Shown here in pieces: positions 34,636 to 46,965 of a stretch of DNA of 64,000 nucleotides. Below the pieces are notes generated by a model. That model searched no databases and had not been told where the DNA came from. It saw only the letters and a list, made by a program, of their open reading frames with translations. The stretch spans positions 361,174-425,173 of the forward strand of contig NW_004451011.1 of the NCBI RefSeq assembly GCF_000321225.1, written 5' to 3'. Made by a program: the position numbers and the translations under genes. The stretch's first letter is position 1. The number at the start of each line of letters is the position of its first letter. This stretch comes from Odobenus rosmarus divergens (Eukaryota > Chordata > Mammalia > Carnivora > Odobenidae).

Positions 34636-35117
34636 TAAGCCCAAACACTGAATTGCCACCTGAAGGGAGATAAGCTAAGCGGCGATTGTGGCAATCCAGA
34701 AGCAGAAGTACTTCTAACAGCATGTGGCTATTTAGGTTGAAGGGTACTTTGAAAGATGAAGGACTGGAGGTATGAGGCAAAGTAATTAAGAACAACTGCA
34801 TGTTGGGGATTCTGTTGAAAACACTCTTTGGAACCATGCAGGTGGCAACTTGAAAGGACAAACTTCAACTTGCACTGATGTATTTTTTTTTTGAAGCTGT
34901 AAATCTTGTTTTAAAACATGAATCTCTACCTTGGGATTAAAGGACTTAATTGGACTCTAATCCTTCTTTAACAAGACAAGGAGGAGGAGAAAGTCAAGGG
35001 CTTCTCAAAGACCCGTGTGCTGGTCTGAAACGAAAATAGTCTCCACCTACGACATTTTATATCTTACACCACTGTCTGGATCTCCAAGAGGCTGACTGCT
35101 CATGTACTTCAGCCCAC

Positions 35118-35340
35118 CACCTGCACAACATACACTCACACACACACACAGGCACACACACAAATACATCTTCCCCTCCACATACTCTCTCCTTACATAA
35201 AGAACCATAAAGTTCCCTTCCTACACACACATTCCAAATACTTTTTTACAAGTACGTACACGCTTTGTGCCCAAAATTCTCCCTCCACCACACACACACA
35301 CACACACACGCACACACTCTCTCTCTCTCTCTCTAAAATG
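35118..35340. repeat. CA/CT-rich simple repeats
   Basis: (CA)n tracts occur at about 35128-35162 and 35289-35317, followed by (CT)n to 35332. The DNA between is CA-rich and partly degenerate. Confidence 0.9.
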
Positions 35341-36104
35341 AGGGGCCTAGTGACTTACAACTAAGCCAAAGACTAACTGAATTTTTCTGAAGCCATTTTT
35401 TTTATAGAGACAGATAGATATAGAAAGTACAGCCCACACTCAGTAGATATAAGCAAACTCACTCAGCTGTAAGTTGGTTTCCCAAAAGATTTAGCCAAGA
35501 GTCACTTTTCATGTGCCTTTATAATTCTTCTTTCCAGTCATTTGCCTCATCCACAGAAAGGCTGGACCAGAGTAGAGAATCCTAGTGGGATTTAAAATAA
35601 AGAGTATCCCCCCCGCCAAAAAAATTTTTTAATAAAAAAAATAAATAAATAATGTCTCTTCCTAGTTTTCACAGATGGTGAGAATTCCAAAGTAGGGCAT
35701 TTGCATATCCTATTCCCAGGGAACCTATGCACAGTACTGATAGCCTTTCTCGATTCAGATGGCTGTGGATTATAAGTATTTCAACATGTTTGCCCAGGTG
35801 TTGTAAAAAAACATTAAGGCTTCACTTATAAGCTACATCTAAAAAAAGTAAAAAATTGAGCAAATGACAAGTTCTTTTGCTTCCTTTTTTCTCTAACATC
35901 CTTTCAAGCTTCCCTTGTCTTCCCCATCCCACCACCCTGCACAGTGCCTAGTCCTAGTAAGGCATTCCAAGTCAAGGAATCAAGACTTTTGACTTAAACA
36001 TCAGTTTAAGGGCAGATGGTGGTGACATATACTCAGACAGGGAAAACTAGAGGAGGAATAGTTTCCTGTAGAAAGTTCACACAGGTCAGCGTAACTCTTT
36101 CAAC

Positions 36105-36450
36105 CAATAAACATCTGTTGGGTGCTTACAGTGTGCTAATGACCATAATGAGTACTGGGGCTTCTACTACCAATACAACAAGAACAGCGGCCATAACCTT
36201 GAACACTTACTGAGACTAATATGATTGATGATAGAGAAATAGATAGGATGATATCCTCTGATAGCAAAGTCTTTATTCACTGCTGGTCTCCTAAATCCTG
36301 CCCTCTATCCCAAAAGATGGTAAGAGCCTTTGTAGGGGAGGTATTATCACCACCTCACAGCAAGGCAATTAAGGTCCCCCCAAAATAATATGGTCATAGT
36401 TCATGTAATTAGTAAACAGTGAGAGTCTGGATTAACCCTAGAATTGTCTG
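36105..36450 (-). mobile_element. Possible MIR or L2 relic
   Basis: 'taaacatctgttgggtgctt', 'cttacagtgtgctaatgacc' and later 'cagtgagagtctggattaac' suggest a strongly diverged reverse MIR or L2. Confidence 0.45.
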
Positions 36451-38094
36451 ATTCTAGAACATACACTCTTGTCACTGCACTGTGCCATCAACAGAGACGT
36501 CATCAGGCAACGCTATTAGGATGTCGGTGTAGTTCATCTTGGATGTCTGCAGCCCCCCTCCTCTCAGACTCTTCACCAGACTCCCAGGCCCTCCAGCATT
36601 GTCCTCCCCGGCCACCCCATTCTCCAGCAAAGAATTTGTCCCAAGTCTTTTACACCTAAAGGTTTTCATTTACTATCACTTTGTTCCTTTATGAACTATC
36701 AGCTGTGTCCAACCATCACATATGCTGCTGAAGGCACCACGAGTAAGCTCTCGTCATCAAGGAACTCCCGATCTAGCAGGGACACAAAAAAGTGACTGAC
36801 TGTGGTGGAGTTAGGGCTTCCTAACATGGGACAAGGGCCTGCTGGTACCCACATTGACTCTAGCAGTACAGAGACTCATTGTGTAACAACACAGACCTAT
36901 AGACTGAGAAAGCTATTCCTTTTCCAATTTTCCCCAAGCCCCTGGTTGATATTAGGAAGGTCCCTCTTTGGTGCTGGCACTTGCTAATAATCAGCCTCTG
37001 GAAGGAGGAAAGAGCAAGGCCTGAGGGCCAGGGCTTGAGGCAAGCTATTGCCCATCTCTGAACTGAATAACACTGAACATTTTTATCATGTTGTCTGATG
37101 GGTTATCTTCCATGTATGATAAGTGATACCCATTTTATGTTCACAGAAGTGTATGAAAAGAGAGGCCAGAGCAAGGAATTTTGTTTTCCTGTTGTTGTGT
37201 CTTCTCACCTGTGGGAAACCACCTGACACATTTGGCTAGGACATCAGGAAATGACCTCAAGGATGAACTCTGCACTAAATACAACTGTACTTGACAACAA
37301 TTCAGGATTAGATCTGAAGAGGCTGAGTAGGTTCTCTGGGAAACGGTGGTGGAGGAGGTTAAGCAGGAGGATTGGAACCCAAAGAGTTGGCCTTTGGGAG
37401 AGTTCTGAAGATGATCTCTAGGTCTGCACTGAGAAGGGATGCCTTAGAAGGAGAAAGTCAACTGCACAGGACACAAGTTAGAAAAAAATCCTTCAGCAGT
37501 GGAAGTCACAATTGCCAGGCCCACCCTCGAGATTCTGAAATTCACTGTTCACGATGTGGAAGCTGCTTGCCCCATTTCTCCCACATTCACAGAACAATGA
37601 GGCATTCTTGTTTTCTCTAACACTGGGCTTCCTAAGAGGTTCTGGTCCCTCAGTATACCCCCCATTCCTCCCCTCCCCCACCACTACCTGTCCCCCAACC
37701 CCCCTCTTCAGCCTGCCCCTCTTCCTGTACCACAGGTCCAGGTTAGTGGAACTGCTGGATAACTAGAAAGCCTATCACATTCCAGAGTTTTCTCCTTCCC
37801 TCACCTCTTACATCCAGTTAGTCAGCAGGCTCATTTTGCCCCCTGAATAGTTATATAGCTTCTGTCCATTCCATCCCAGTGCCTTCGTTTGGGTTCTCAT
37901 CTCCTGCCTAGACCATTGTTTCAGCCTCCTCCCTGGTCTCCCAGAGCTCAGACTCAATCACCACACCTCACCCCACCCACCCCTTTACCCCCACCCATTC
38001 TTCCAATCATGGCCTCTATCACAACTTCTTGAAAACCCAAATCCATTTCAGCTGCTTTTCTTGCCCAAACTGCCAGTCATTCCCTATAGACCAC

Positions 38095-38330
38095 AGAAGA
38101 AGTAATACCTGCTGTTTATTGAGTGGCCACGGAAAGTCAGAAACCATAATGATGATTTGCAGACATTCTGACTATCCTCACAACTGTTCAGGGTAGTGCT
38201 TGTATGCCCATTTTACCAACTAGGAAAACCCGGGGACAGAAAGATTAGGTAACTTGCCTGAAGTCTCAAAGTGAGAAACAGAGCCAGGATTTGAGGGCAG
38301 ACCTATGCTCTCTTCCCTAAATGCTTTAAC
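38095..38330 (-). mobile_element. MIR SINE relic
   Basis: 'tgctgtttattgagtggcca', 'tgcccattttaccaactagg', 'ggtaacttgcctgaagtctc' and 'cagagccaggatttgagggc' follow reverse MIR. Confidence 0.85.
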
Positions 38331-38335
38331 TTAGG

Positions 38336-38830
38336 CATTCTAAACCCTCCATGATCTGGCTACAATCCCCCTTCCAGCACTCCCAGACCCCCATACCCAC
38401 TGCACACACACACATATACACACACAAGTGTGCACACGCTCTGCTTTTTGTCCTTGTGCCTGGCATAGTGCCTGCATTATTATGGGCAATGAACAAATGT
38501 TTGTTGATTAAATTAAAGGCTATTTCTCTTGGAATTTATTTTTGGTGCATTTACCTGTCACAATCACATCCACTTACCAAAGGCCCATATGCATACCATT
38601 TCTTCAAGGAACTTCTTGCCAGTTCTCCTGGCAGAATTAATATCTCCCCCTGTGTTCACAGCATGTTGTTTATCCTAGAGTTATAACATTCTTTGCACCA
38701 TCAATACCGCACATGTATCTTATCACCATGCTCACCAAGCCTGAATACTTCCTAAGGGCGGGGTGGTGTTTTGTTCATTTATGTTACTGCTGACTTTCCA
38801 AAACCCCAGCAAAGGTTTCTAATAACACTT
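38336..38830 (+). mobile_element. L2 LINE relic with a CA tract
   Basis: 'aaccctccatgatctggcta', 'aaggaacttcttgccagttc' and 'cttcctaagggcggggtggt' are forward L2 landmarks. A CA-rich tract at about 38400-38440 is embedded. Confidence 0.65.
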
Positions 38831-39284
38831 TTTGCCTCAAGAATTAAAAACAAAGTCAGAGACCTCTGACTTTTTAAAATAATTACCAATCCCTATCCCT
38901 TCTTCTGATTACCCAGAAAACAGAAGAGATAAGACAGAGAGGAAAATGGCCGGTCACAGAAGTCAGGGTAGGAATGTGATTCCCTCCCCCATGCCCCCTC
39001 CATCCCATCCCAGGATGATAATGACGAGTCCAAGCATCCTTCCTGGGCTCCTGGGAAGATGAGCTGTCACAGACCTTGGGGAATTCTGAAGTCTGTAAGG
39101 CTGACTTTCCTTTCAATCCTATATTTGAATCCTGCATCTGAATAAAGTAACTTCTATGAGCTTGAACTATAAGTCCAGATCTGTTCCCTTTCTCTCTTTC
39201 ATGGGAGTTTCTCAGACTGACTTTATGGTACTCAGGACTGCCGTGAGAGATGGTTTTTACTTAGTATGAAGATACTTTTTTTCC

Positions 39285-39478
39285 TGGGCACCTGGGTGGC
39301 TCAGTTGGTTGAGTGCCTTCGGCTCGGGTCGTGATCTCAGGGTCCTGGGATTGAGCCCCACGTCAGGCTCCCTGCTCAGAGGGGAGTCTGCTTCTCCTTC
39401 TCCCCCCTGCTCGTGCATTCTCTCTCACTCTCTCTCTCTCTCTCTCAAATAAATAAATAATATCTTTAAGAAAAAAAA
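39285..39478 (+). mobile_element. CAN SINE, first of a tandem pair
   Basis: Head 'gggcacctgggtggctcag', CT-rich body with (TC)n, then AAATAAATAAATAATATC and an A tail. Another SINE begins four bases later. Confidence 0.95.
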
Positions 39479-39482
39479 GGTT

Positions 39483-39665
39483 GGGGCACCTGAGTGGCTC
39501 AGTCGTTAAGCGTCTGCCTACGGCTCAGGTCATGATCCCAGGGTCCTGGGACTGAGTCCCGCATCGGGCTCCCTGCTCAGCGGGAAGCCTGCTTCTCCCT
39601 CTCCCACTCCCCCTGCTTGTGTTCCCTCTCTGTCAAATAAATAAATAAAATCTTTTAAAAAAAAA
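39483..39665 (+). mobile_element. CAN SINE, second of a tandem pair
   Basis: Head 'ggggcacctgagtggctcag', body ending 'cccctgcttgtgttccctct', and an AAATAAATAAAATC tail. The A-run plus ggtt is found before it (to 39482) and after it (to 39669), consistent with insertion into the A tail of the neighbouring SINE. Confidence 0.95.
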
Positions 39666-40249
39666 GGTTAATTTCTTTCTTTAGAAATAGTCTCAGTACT
39701 AATTTATGCTTAAGATTCTAGTAACCCTCCTTCTAAGTTAATTTACGGAAATAGATTTATCCTGTGCTTATAGTCTTAGGTTAATATCTCCCAATATAAA
39801 TTTTCCATCTTTCCAGTTTTCACTCAGCAAATCCCTCCTCATAAATGAAGTTATCAAAGCACTCTTGAACTGACTGGGGTGATCCCAGAGAGCTGTGGCT
39901 AGAAAAGTGGGAAGGCTCCATTCAGTGGATAGCTGTCCGCTCAAACCGTTTTGTTCCATGTCATTGTCATCTGCCCCAAAGTGCCTTCTGTGGAGCCTAC
40001 TAGGTGCTTGAAATGTGTTTGTTAAATTTTCAAGCGTGTACCCCTGGCTGGAGACAGCCCCTTAAACTTCTCATGAATTATCAGTAATGCCTGAGCACGA
40101 GTTCCCTGGAGGACACCTGACGACAAGAAAGGACACAGGGTAGGACCACAGCACGTCTGCCGCCCCCTCCTCCACCAGACCCCCCTGGGTCAAGAGCTAT
40201 CACGAGCTTGGAGAGAAGGTGTTTTATACAGGAGAAACCCCTCTGGCCT

Positions 40250-40440
40250 TGGACCCAGACACCCCTTCCTCATCTCAATGGTGAGACTTAGGGTGAGTCA
40301 GTAGCCACTCTGAGCTTAGGGTTCCATCAGGAACAGGAGTAACCTCTACCTCGAAAGATTGTTGGGAAAATCTGAAGAGGTAACGCGGATGTAAAGTACT
40401 TGGCTAGCACTTTGATTATTGTTATTATTAAATATTTTTT
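40250..40440 (+). mobile_element. MIR SINE relic (core and 3' part)
   Basis: 'gagtcagtagccactctgag', 'tgggaaaatctgaagaggt' and 'tgtaaagtacttggctagca' are forward MIR. Confidence 0.65.
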
Positions 40441-40494
40441 AAGTCAAAATTTCGTAGACGTCAGTTGCTAGATTTCTCTTCAGTCACTATGCTG

Positions 40495-41290
40495 TACATG
40501 TTTTTGAACTCTTTATAATGGAAAATTTTAAACATATGTAAAAGTAGAAAGAAGAGTAAAATGAACCCTCGTGTACACAACACCAAGTATCAGCGATTAT
40601 CCACTCACGGGCCAGTCTGACTTCAGTTATAGCCCCACTCATGAACCTGCTCCCCAACTGGGTTATTTTGAAGCAGAGCTTAGACATTCATCCACACTAA
40701 AATCTTTACAAATTTTAGTATTTTTTTCTAAGAGTTTAACATCACCAGGATACCATTATCACACATTAGAAAATGGGCAGTGTTTCTTTTTTTGTGTGTG
40801 TATTTAAATTCATTTAATTAACATATAATGTATTATTAGTTTCAGAGGAGTTCAGTGATTCATCAGTCTTATATAATACCCAGTGCTCGTTACATCACGT
40901 GTGGGCAGTGATTTCCTAAAAACATTAAATATTCAGCCAGTGTTCAAATGTCCATATTTGCCTTATAAATTTTTTTTACACTTGATTTGTTTATATGGCA
41001 TCCAAATGAGGTAAACACTTTGTGTTGGGTTGATACGTCTCTTAGATTTCTTTTATTCCCAAGTTCCCTCTCTCTCCTTGTTTTGTCCTTAGCCATGCAT
41101 GTGTTGAAGAAGCCAGGTAGTTTGTCTTGTTGGATTTTTGCATTCTGGGTATTGCCAATTGCACCTTCACAGCAGTGTTTAACACATTCCTCTCTCCTGT
41201 GCTTTCTGTAAACTGGTATTTAGGTCTAGAGGCTTAATCAGCTTCAGGCTTGACTTTGGCAAGAATGCCTCATAGATAGCGCTAAGTACT
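40495..41290 (-). mobile_element. Old LINE-1 (L1M) 3'-UTR relic, interrupted
   Basis: 'ggaaaattttaaacatatgt', 'ataccattatcacacattag', 'cagccagtgttcaaatgtcc' and 'gttgggttgatacgtctctt' parallel the copy at 8860. A short LINE-1 fragment at 40787-40901 is inserted in it. Confidence 0.7.
40787..40901 (-). mobile_element. Very short 5'-truncated LINE-1 insertion
   Basis: About 115 bases of carnivore L1 3' end in reverse ('aattaacatataatgtatta', 'aatacccagtgctcgttaca'). Flanks tgggcagtgtttc (40774) and tgggcagtgatttc (40902) look like its target duplication. Confidence 0.8.
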
Positions 41291-42530
41291 TCTTTTTTTG
41301 GTTTTTGTCTTGTTTAAGTGCACAATTCACTGGCTTTTAATAATATATTCATAGAGCTGTGCATCCATTACCATAATTTAAAACATTTTCTTTATTCCAA
41401 AAAGAAACCCCACACCTCTTAGCCATCACCCCCTAGCTCCCCATTTCCTTCCACCCCCCAACTCAGCCCTAGGCAACACTCCTTTACTTTCTGTCTCTAT
41501 AGGTTTGCCTGTTCTGCTCATTTTATATAAGCGGAATCACACAGTATTTGGTTGTTTGTGGCTAGCTTCTTTCACTTGGCATTATGTTTCAAAGCTCATC
41601 TGTTGTAGCAGGTGTCAATACTTCATTCCTTTTTATGGTTGATAACATTCCATTGTGTAGAATATTGTGTGGATATACCACATTTTGTTTATCCATTCAT
41701 CAGTTGATGGACATCTGGGGTTTTTTCACTTTTTAGTATTATAAACAATCCTGCTGTGAACATTTGTGTACAGGTTTTTGTGTGGGCACATGTTTTCATA
41801 TGGTTATATAACTAGGAGTGGAATTACTAGATCATATGGTAACTTTATGTCTAACTGTTTGAGGAACTGCCAACTATTTTCCCAAATGATTGCACCATTT
41901 TATATTCTCACCAATAGTTTATGAGGGTTCCAATTTCTCTACATCTTCACCAACACTTATTTTATTATCTGTCTTTTTTATTATAGCCATCTTAATAGGT
42001 ATGAAGTGGTATCCATTGTGGTTTTGATTTGCATTTCCTTGATGGCTAAGCATCTGTTCGTGTGTTTAATGGATATGCATATTCTTTAGAGAACTGTCTA
42101 TTCATATTCTTTGCTGTATCTTTTAATTGGGTCATTTATCTTATTACTGAGTTTAAGAATTCTGTACTTATGTATATATATGCCAGGTGCATGTCCCTTA
42201 TCAGATATATGACTTGCACAATTTATTTCCTATTCTTTGGTTGCTTTTTCATGTTCCTGGAGGTGTCCTTTGAAGCACAAAAGTTTTAATTAACGATGAT
42301 GTCCAATTCATCTGTTCTTTCCTTTGTTGCTTGTACTTTTGGTGCCATATCTAAGAATCCATTGCCTAATCCAAGTTCACCAGGATTTACCCTACCTTTT
42401 CATCTAAGAGTTTTCTAGTTTTACATTTAGGTATGACGCACTTGGAGTCAATTTTTGTATATGTTGTGAGGTAGGGATCCAAATTCATTCTTTTACATGT
42501 AAAAAGAATGTCTCTCACTTTACATTAAAA
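41291..42530 (-). mobile_element. Old LINE-1 (L1M) relic, ORF2 3' part and UTR
   Basis: Long reverse L1 text: 'gagctgtgcatccattacca', 'tatccattcatcagttgatg', 'ggagtggaattactagatca', 'tttgaagcacaaaagtttta' and 'catatctaagaatccattgc'. It carries many stops and gaps. It is antisense to SH3RF2 and the longest reverse L1 copy in the window. Confidence 0.92.
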
Positions 42531-42799
42531 TCGATTCCCCATCAGCATTTCACCTAATGGTTTGAGGTGCCATTCGTGAACATTCATTTGGGGTTGCAAA
42601 TGGTGACATTCCAAATCTATCATTCTTCCTAAATTGTTTTAAGCTGCAATTCTACAAGACTGACTCCTACTTTCTGAGGGCTGATTATGTGTAAGATGCT
42701 ATACTGTGAGTCGTACCTACATTATTTCACAGATTTCCAAACCTGTATATCATAGGTGCTCAGCATATATTGAGCAATCCGAAGTTCCCCCCTCAACCA

Positions 42800-42846
42800 C
42801 TATATCCCTCTGTCTCTGTCTCTCTGTTTCTCTCTCTCTCTCTTCC
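42800..42846. repeat. (TC)n simple repeat
   Basis: Imperfect TC and TCTG units from 'ccctctgtctctgtctctct' to 'tctctctctctc'. Confidence 0.85.
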
Positions 42847-43439
42847 TTGTTTGTTCCTGGGCATTTCCCTAGCTCAAAGACAAGACTCATTTCTCACCAC
42901 CTTCTCTCTTGACGTGTTTGCCGTCACTGAACTGCCACTACCCTTTTTCCACTGGCCGCTGCCAGCTGGGCTAATCTCCCCCTGCCTGCCTGTGCCAGTC
43001 TTCTTGTTTACGTCCTTTCCACGCCCTCAGGCCAGCCTCAGCATCCTGGTCTCTTCAGCCACATGCTCACCCTCCCGCCCCTCCTGAGATCTGCTTCACA
43101 CCCCTGGGCTAAGACCAGGAGAAAAGACCTAGGTCTGTTCAGCCTGGAAAAGAAAGGATTAATGTGGGAATGAGTGTTGATTTTATTTTCTCAAACTTGG
43201 GTTCGTATTACCTGAGTATAAAACTTTGGTTTTATATTCCTGAGTCCAGAAGAGGACCAGAACATAAATCAGAACACGAAGGATTTCATGAGTTCCAAGG
43301 AGAAGTCTCTCCCATCACATAGATTGTGAGAAAATGAATATGTGAATATAATGAATACTGAAGGAGCCTGTGGAACCTATTACTGTTAGGTTTTGGTTTG
43401 GTTTTTATCTTCCCTATAGAGGAAGGCAGCTTAGTATAA

Positions 43440-43565
43440 ACAAAAAGGCTTTGAGTCAGGCAAAGCTTCATGCCATAGCTTTGCCATCTAATACCTAAGT
43501 GACATTGAACTGAGTACCATACCCCATTGAGCCGTGGTGTCCTCATCTGCAAAATGGGTAGGTCC
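43440..43565 (+). mobile_element. MIR SINE relic (5' half)
   Basis: 'ggctttgagtcaggcaaagc', 'tttgccatctaatacctaag' and 'tcctcatctgcaaaatgggt' are forward MIR. Confidence 0.8.
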
Positions 43566-44369
43566 TTCCATGCAGAGTCATTGCAACTACCTATAGCCAT
43601 TGCTACTACCTTCTTTCCTCCAAGCAGACCTTTGAGACTATAGCATCATTTGTGTGACTGAAGAGAACCCCTGACTTAAAGCAGGCAATGAGCCAAACAT
43701 CTTCAAAAATCTAGATGTCCCTTTTGAGCTGAATTTCCTAAGGTGTATTTTTCACAACTACTAGCAGATATGGGGGTGATCTTGTCTTATTTTATACATA
43801 AGAAAACTGGCAGAAAAAAGGTACTTCTATGACAGACTCAAGGTCTTCCAAAAAACACTTAAGTGAAATAATTGCAATTTATGACAGAATTAGGACAGAA
43901 TCATATATCATATAATGTCTCACCCTTGGGTCCTACAGTCCCAGGCAGCGGTAGCCATTACTAGCATAAGACAGGAGCCATCATCACTGGACGTGCCATC
44001 ACGGCCCGGTTAGGCCACAGAGAATCCGATCGGAGTGCTCCCGCACATCAGCTGCACGGCCTTGGGTGAGGCATTTTGCCTCTCCAGATCCCAGCTTCCT
44101 CGTTTTCTGGGTGAAATAACAAAACTCATCTGGCAGAGTATTATGTTGCTTAATTCGTCAAGAGCACATTTGGAAGCTAGGTAACACCATGAAAACCTGT
44201 TCCTCTATTTAGTTCATGATGGTCACTGTTGTGATCCCTCCTTGGGCTCAAGCACGCCAACACACAAGAGACCTGCATCCTTTCTGCCTACTACAAAGCT
44301 TTCTCAGCCCCAGCAGGTGTCAGGTAGACTTCTCTGAGGCAGAGCTTTCTAGCAATGTTTCTTAGCCCG

Positions 44370-44630
44370 GGCACTATAGCGAGAAAATGTGGGCTTTGGG
44401 GACCTCCAGATCCGGGATGAAACTCTCACTCTGCCTCTTACTGAGCACTATAACATTGGGCAAGTTACATAATCTCTCTGGGCCTCAATTGTTCTAGCCG
44501 TGAAATGGAACTCATGGTAATTTTTTTCTAACCTCGTAAGATTGCTATGAGGATAAAACAAGGCAGTACATGTATATGAGATACTGGCCAGGGTTTGGCA
44601 GTGGTAAATAGCTCAATAAACCTTCCCTCT
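44370..44630 (+). mobile_element. MIR SINE relic
   Basis: 'atgtgggctttggggacctc', 'cattgggcaagttacataat', 'gattgctatgaggataaaac' and 'ggtaaatagctcaataaacc' give nearly the full MIR. Confidence 0.9.
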
Positions 44631-45079
44631 GTTATTAATGCTGGGTCAAGTCAGGAAGCTGCAACCATCCCCCATCCCCGGGCCTTGCTGAGAATGACAT
44701 TCACGAGCCACATACTTCAGAGGATGATCTGTCGGAGCCTGCCTTACAGCACAGAGGCTTCCAAAAGCCCCTTTGCTCCCTTGATAAGCAGTGACAATTT
44801 CAGAAGAAGAGAGGGGACTGACTTTTGGCTTATATCTAGGGGGCCCCTGGGGCAGTTGTACATGCTCAGCTCAGACCCTGTAATCCCAAGGGGAACCCAT
44901 GGGAGGGGAAACCAAAAATGACTCCAGGAAGAAAGGCTTTGGACAAAAGAGACCAGGGTGGAGATTGAAGCAGGGCTGTCTGTCCACCATCTTCTGCATG
45001 TACCTTTCAGCCTTTTCTGTGAGCCCCATCCTCACCTGGGTAGTTGCCCAAACTGCTCATAGCCCATCAATGAAGCAGC

Positions 45080-45240
45080 CAACAAAGAATTTCTGGGTGC
45101 CTCCCATGCACCAGGCACACACGATATGGTGGGCAAGACAGACATGGTCCCTATTCTTCAAGAACCTGCAGGCTAGCAGGGAAGACCAGTGGGACACCAA
45201 GTACGATGCATACTTGATCACAGGACTGTGAATGTGTGAA
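45080..45240 (-). mobile_element. L2 LINE 3' relic
   Basis: 'gcctcccatgcaccaggcac', 'tatggtgggcaagacagaca' and 'ttcttcaagaacctgcaggc' are a reverse L2 end. Confidence 0.7.
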
Positions 45241-45375
45241 GTGCTGTGACTTAAGGATGGGGAATGAAGGGAGTTTGTGAGGGAGGGCCCCCGTCATCTG
45301 CAAGGTCAGATGCAGTGATCTTCAGGGCGAGACTGAAGGATGACAGAGGCAGCCAGTTAAAGTAGCAGGTGAAGC

Positions 45376-45474
45376 GGGGCACCTAGCCAGCTCCGTCAGC
45401 GGAGTGTGTGACCCTTGATCTCGGGGTCGTGAGTCCAAGCCCCGCAGTGGGCATGGAGCTCACTAAAAAACAAA
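45376..45474 (+). mobile_element. CAN SINE, short form
   Basis: Head 'ggggcacctagccagctccg', then 'cttgatctcggggtcgtgag', ending 'gagctcactaaaaaacaaa'. Perfect 10-base flanks caggtgaagc lie at 45366-45375 and 45475-45484. Confidence 0.92.
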
Positions 45475-46189
45475 CAGGTGAAGCAAGGCCCCACAAGCAC
45501 CTCACCTCAGCCCCGGCAGCCCAGTTCCCTTTCTCCAGAAGTCAGGTGGCAAATGCCAGCACTCCTGGTGCATGGCCACACCTGTCCTCCTCGGCTCCCT
45601 GCCCGGCCCAAGCTCCCCGAGGTCCTCTGGGGAGAAGCCTCGCTGGTTTCTGGTGACCACAGCAGGTTCGGTAATGAGCCCTGCTGCTCCGCTTGCTTCC
45701 TCGAGTCAGCATTTCTCCAGCGAGAAGTTAAACTTGACATCATCACTTCGCCCAATTAATCCTGGCAGGTGAGCCACTCCAGAGGCCCAGCCCTGCCCAG
45801 CTGAAAGAGGGAGCAGCCAGGCTTGCACCTCGGACATTTGAGCGCAAACTCTTCAGCTCTGGGAGCCAGAAGCAGGGGTAATTGGTGGCCGAGGCCAGCA
45901 CGCCCGCAACACATGTGCAGGCACACTCCCTCGCGCTCTCTGCCCTCACAGAACCAGCAACATACAATAGAAGGGCAAGAGAAAGCGAGGTGTGCAGGGC
46001 AACAGTCGGACATGAGGAGGACAGCAGAGAGCAAAATGTGGGGCAATGGTATCCCTTAAGGGCACGGTGACCTTGGCCATGTGGCTCAACAATGCAAGGC
46101 CTCAAGTTTCTGCATCTTAAAGTGGTAAAACTGATAGCGCCTTTCACATAGACGTGTTAGAGCCCTGAGTGAGATATTCACAGACAGGA

Positions 46190-46385
46190 TCGCTCAGCCT
46201 CAGCACGGTGAACACTTTGCGCCAGGTAATTCCTTGTTGTGGGAGGGACCTGTGCACTGTCAGGGGTTGAGGAGCATCCCTGGTCTCTGCCCACTGGATG
46301 CCGGCAGCACCCACCACTCAGCTGTGGCAAGAAAAACGTTTCCAGACATTGTCAAATGGTCCCCAGGGTTGAGATCAGCCCTAGC
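46190..46385. mobile_element. hAT-Charlie-type DNA transposon relic
   Basis: 'gtaattccttgttgtgggag', 'agcatccctggtctctgccc', 'ggatgccggcagcacccacc' and 'ccagacattgtcaaatggtc' match a common mammalian mini-transposon. The subfamily is not certain. Confidence 0.7.
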
Positions 46386-46729
46386 TGGTAACAAGTGAGG
46401 TAAAGGACATAGCCAGGGCCTGGCACAGAGTCAGTGCACAATAAATGGCAGCTAACATCAGACATATGTGAGTTAAATGCCCCTTCTGGGTCGCCACAGC
46501 AGACCCCTCTTTCTGAACACAGGCCAACAATATAAGGGCCTTGGAGAAACCTGGAACTTTCCGAATGTGGGACGGGTAGACATGCCAGGGCCATCACTGG
46601 AATGTGCAAACAGAGATTAAGGTGTCCCTGGCTGGAGCAATGGGAGGGATCTGTATGTTGCGTAGATTGTTGGAACAGGTCCCCTTGCCACGCTGCTCAA
46701 CTGAAAAAGAAAGAAGCTAATTTTATGGC

Positions 46730-46965
46730 GTGGGTAGCAAGTGCCAGACCCGGTGCCAGGGTCTTACATACATCTTGGCCTCTGGATATTGTGAAGAGAT
46801 GTTATTATTTCCATTTTCGTTTGAAGAACTGAGACTCAGAGAGGCTAAGGAACTAATTCAAAGTTCCTCAGCAATTACATCTCAGGGTTGGGTCAGACCT
46901 GGGTCTGACTCTCCTCCAAGCCCGTGCTCTTTGCCCACCCAAGCCGCTAGAGTGGGGCTTCTCAC
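46730..46965 (-). mobile_element. MIR SINE relic
   Basis: 'ccggtgccagggtcttacat', 'gaactgagactcagagaggc' and 'tccaagcccgtgctctttgc' follow reverse MIR. Confidence 0.8.

Noticed and set aside
35118..35340. Regularly spaced CA blocks as a possible CRISPR-like array
   Set aside because: The DNA is mammalian, and the blocks are simple microsatellites without conserved repeats and unique spacers.
45743..46147. 134-codon reverse frame overlapped by several other frames
   Set aside because: Several overlapping frames on both strands point to few stop codons from GC content rather than coding selection.
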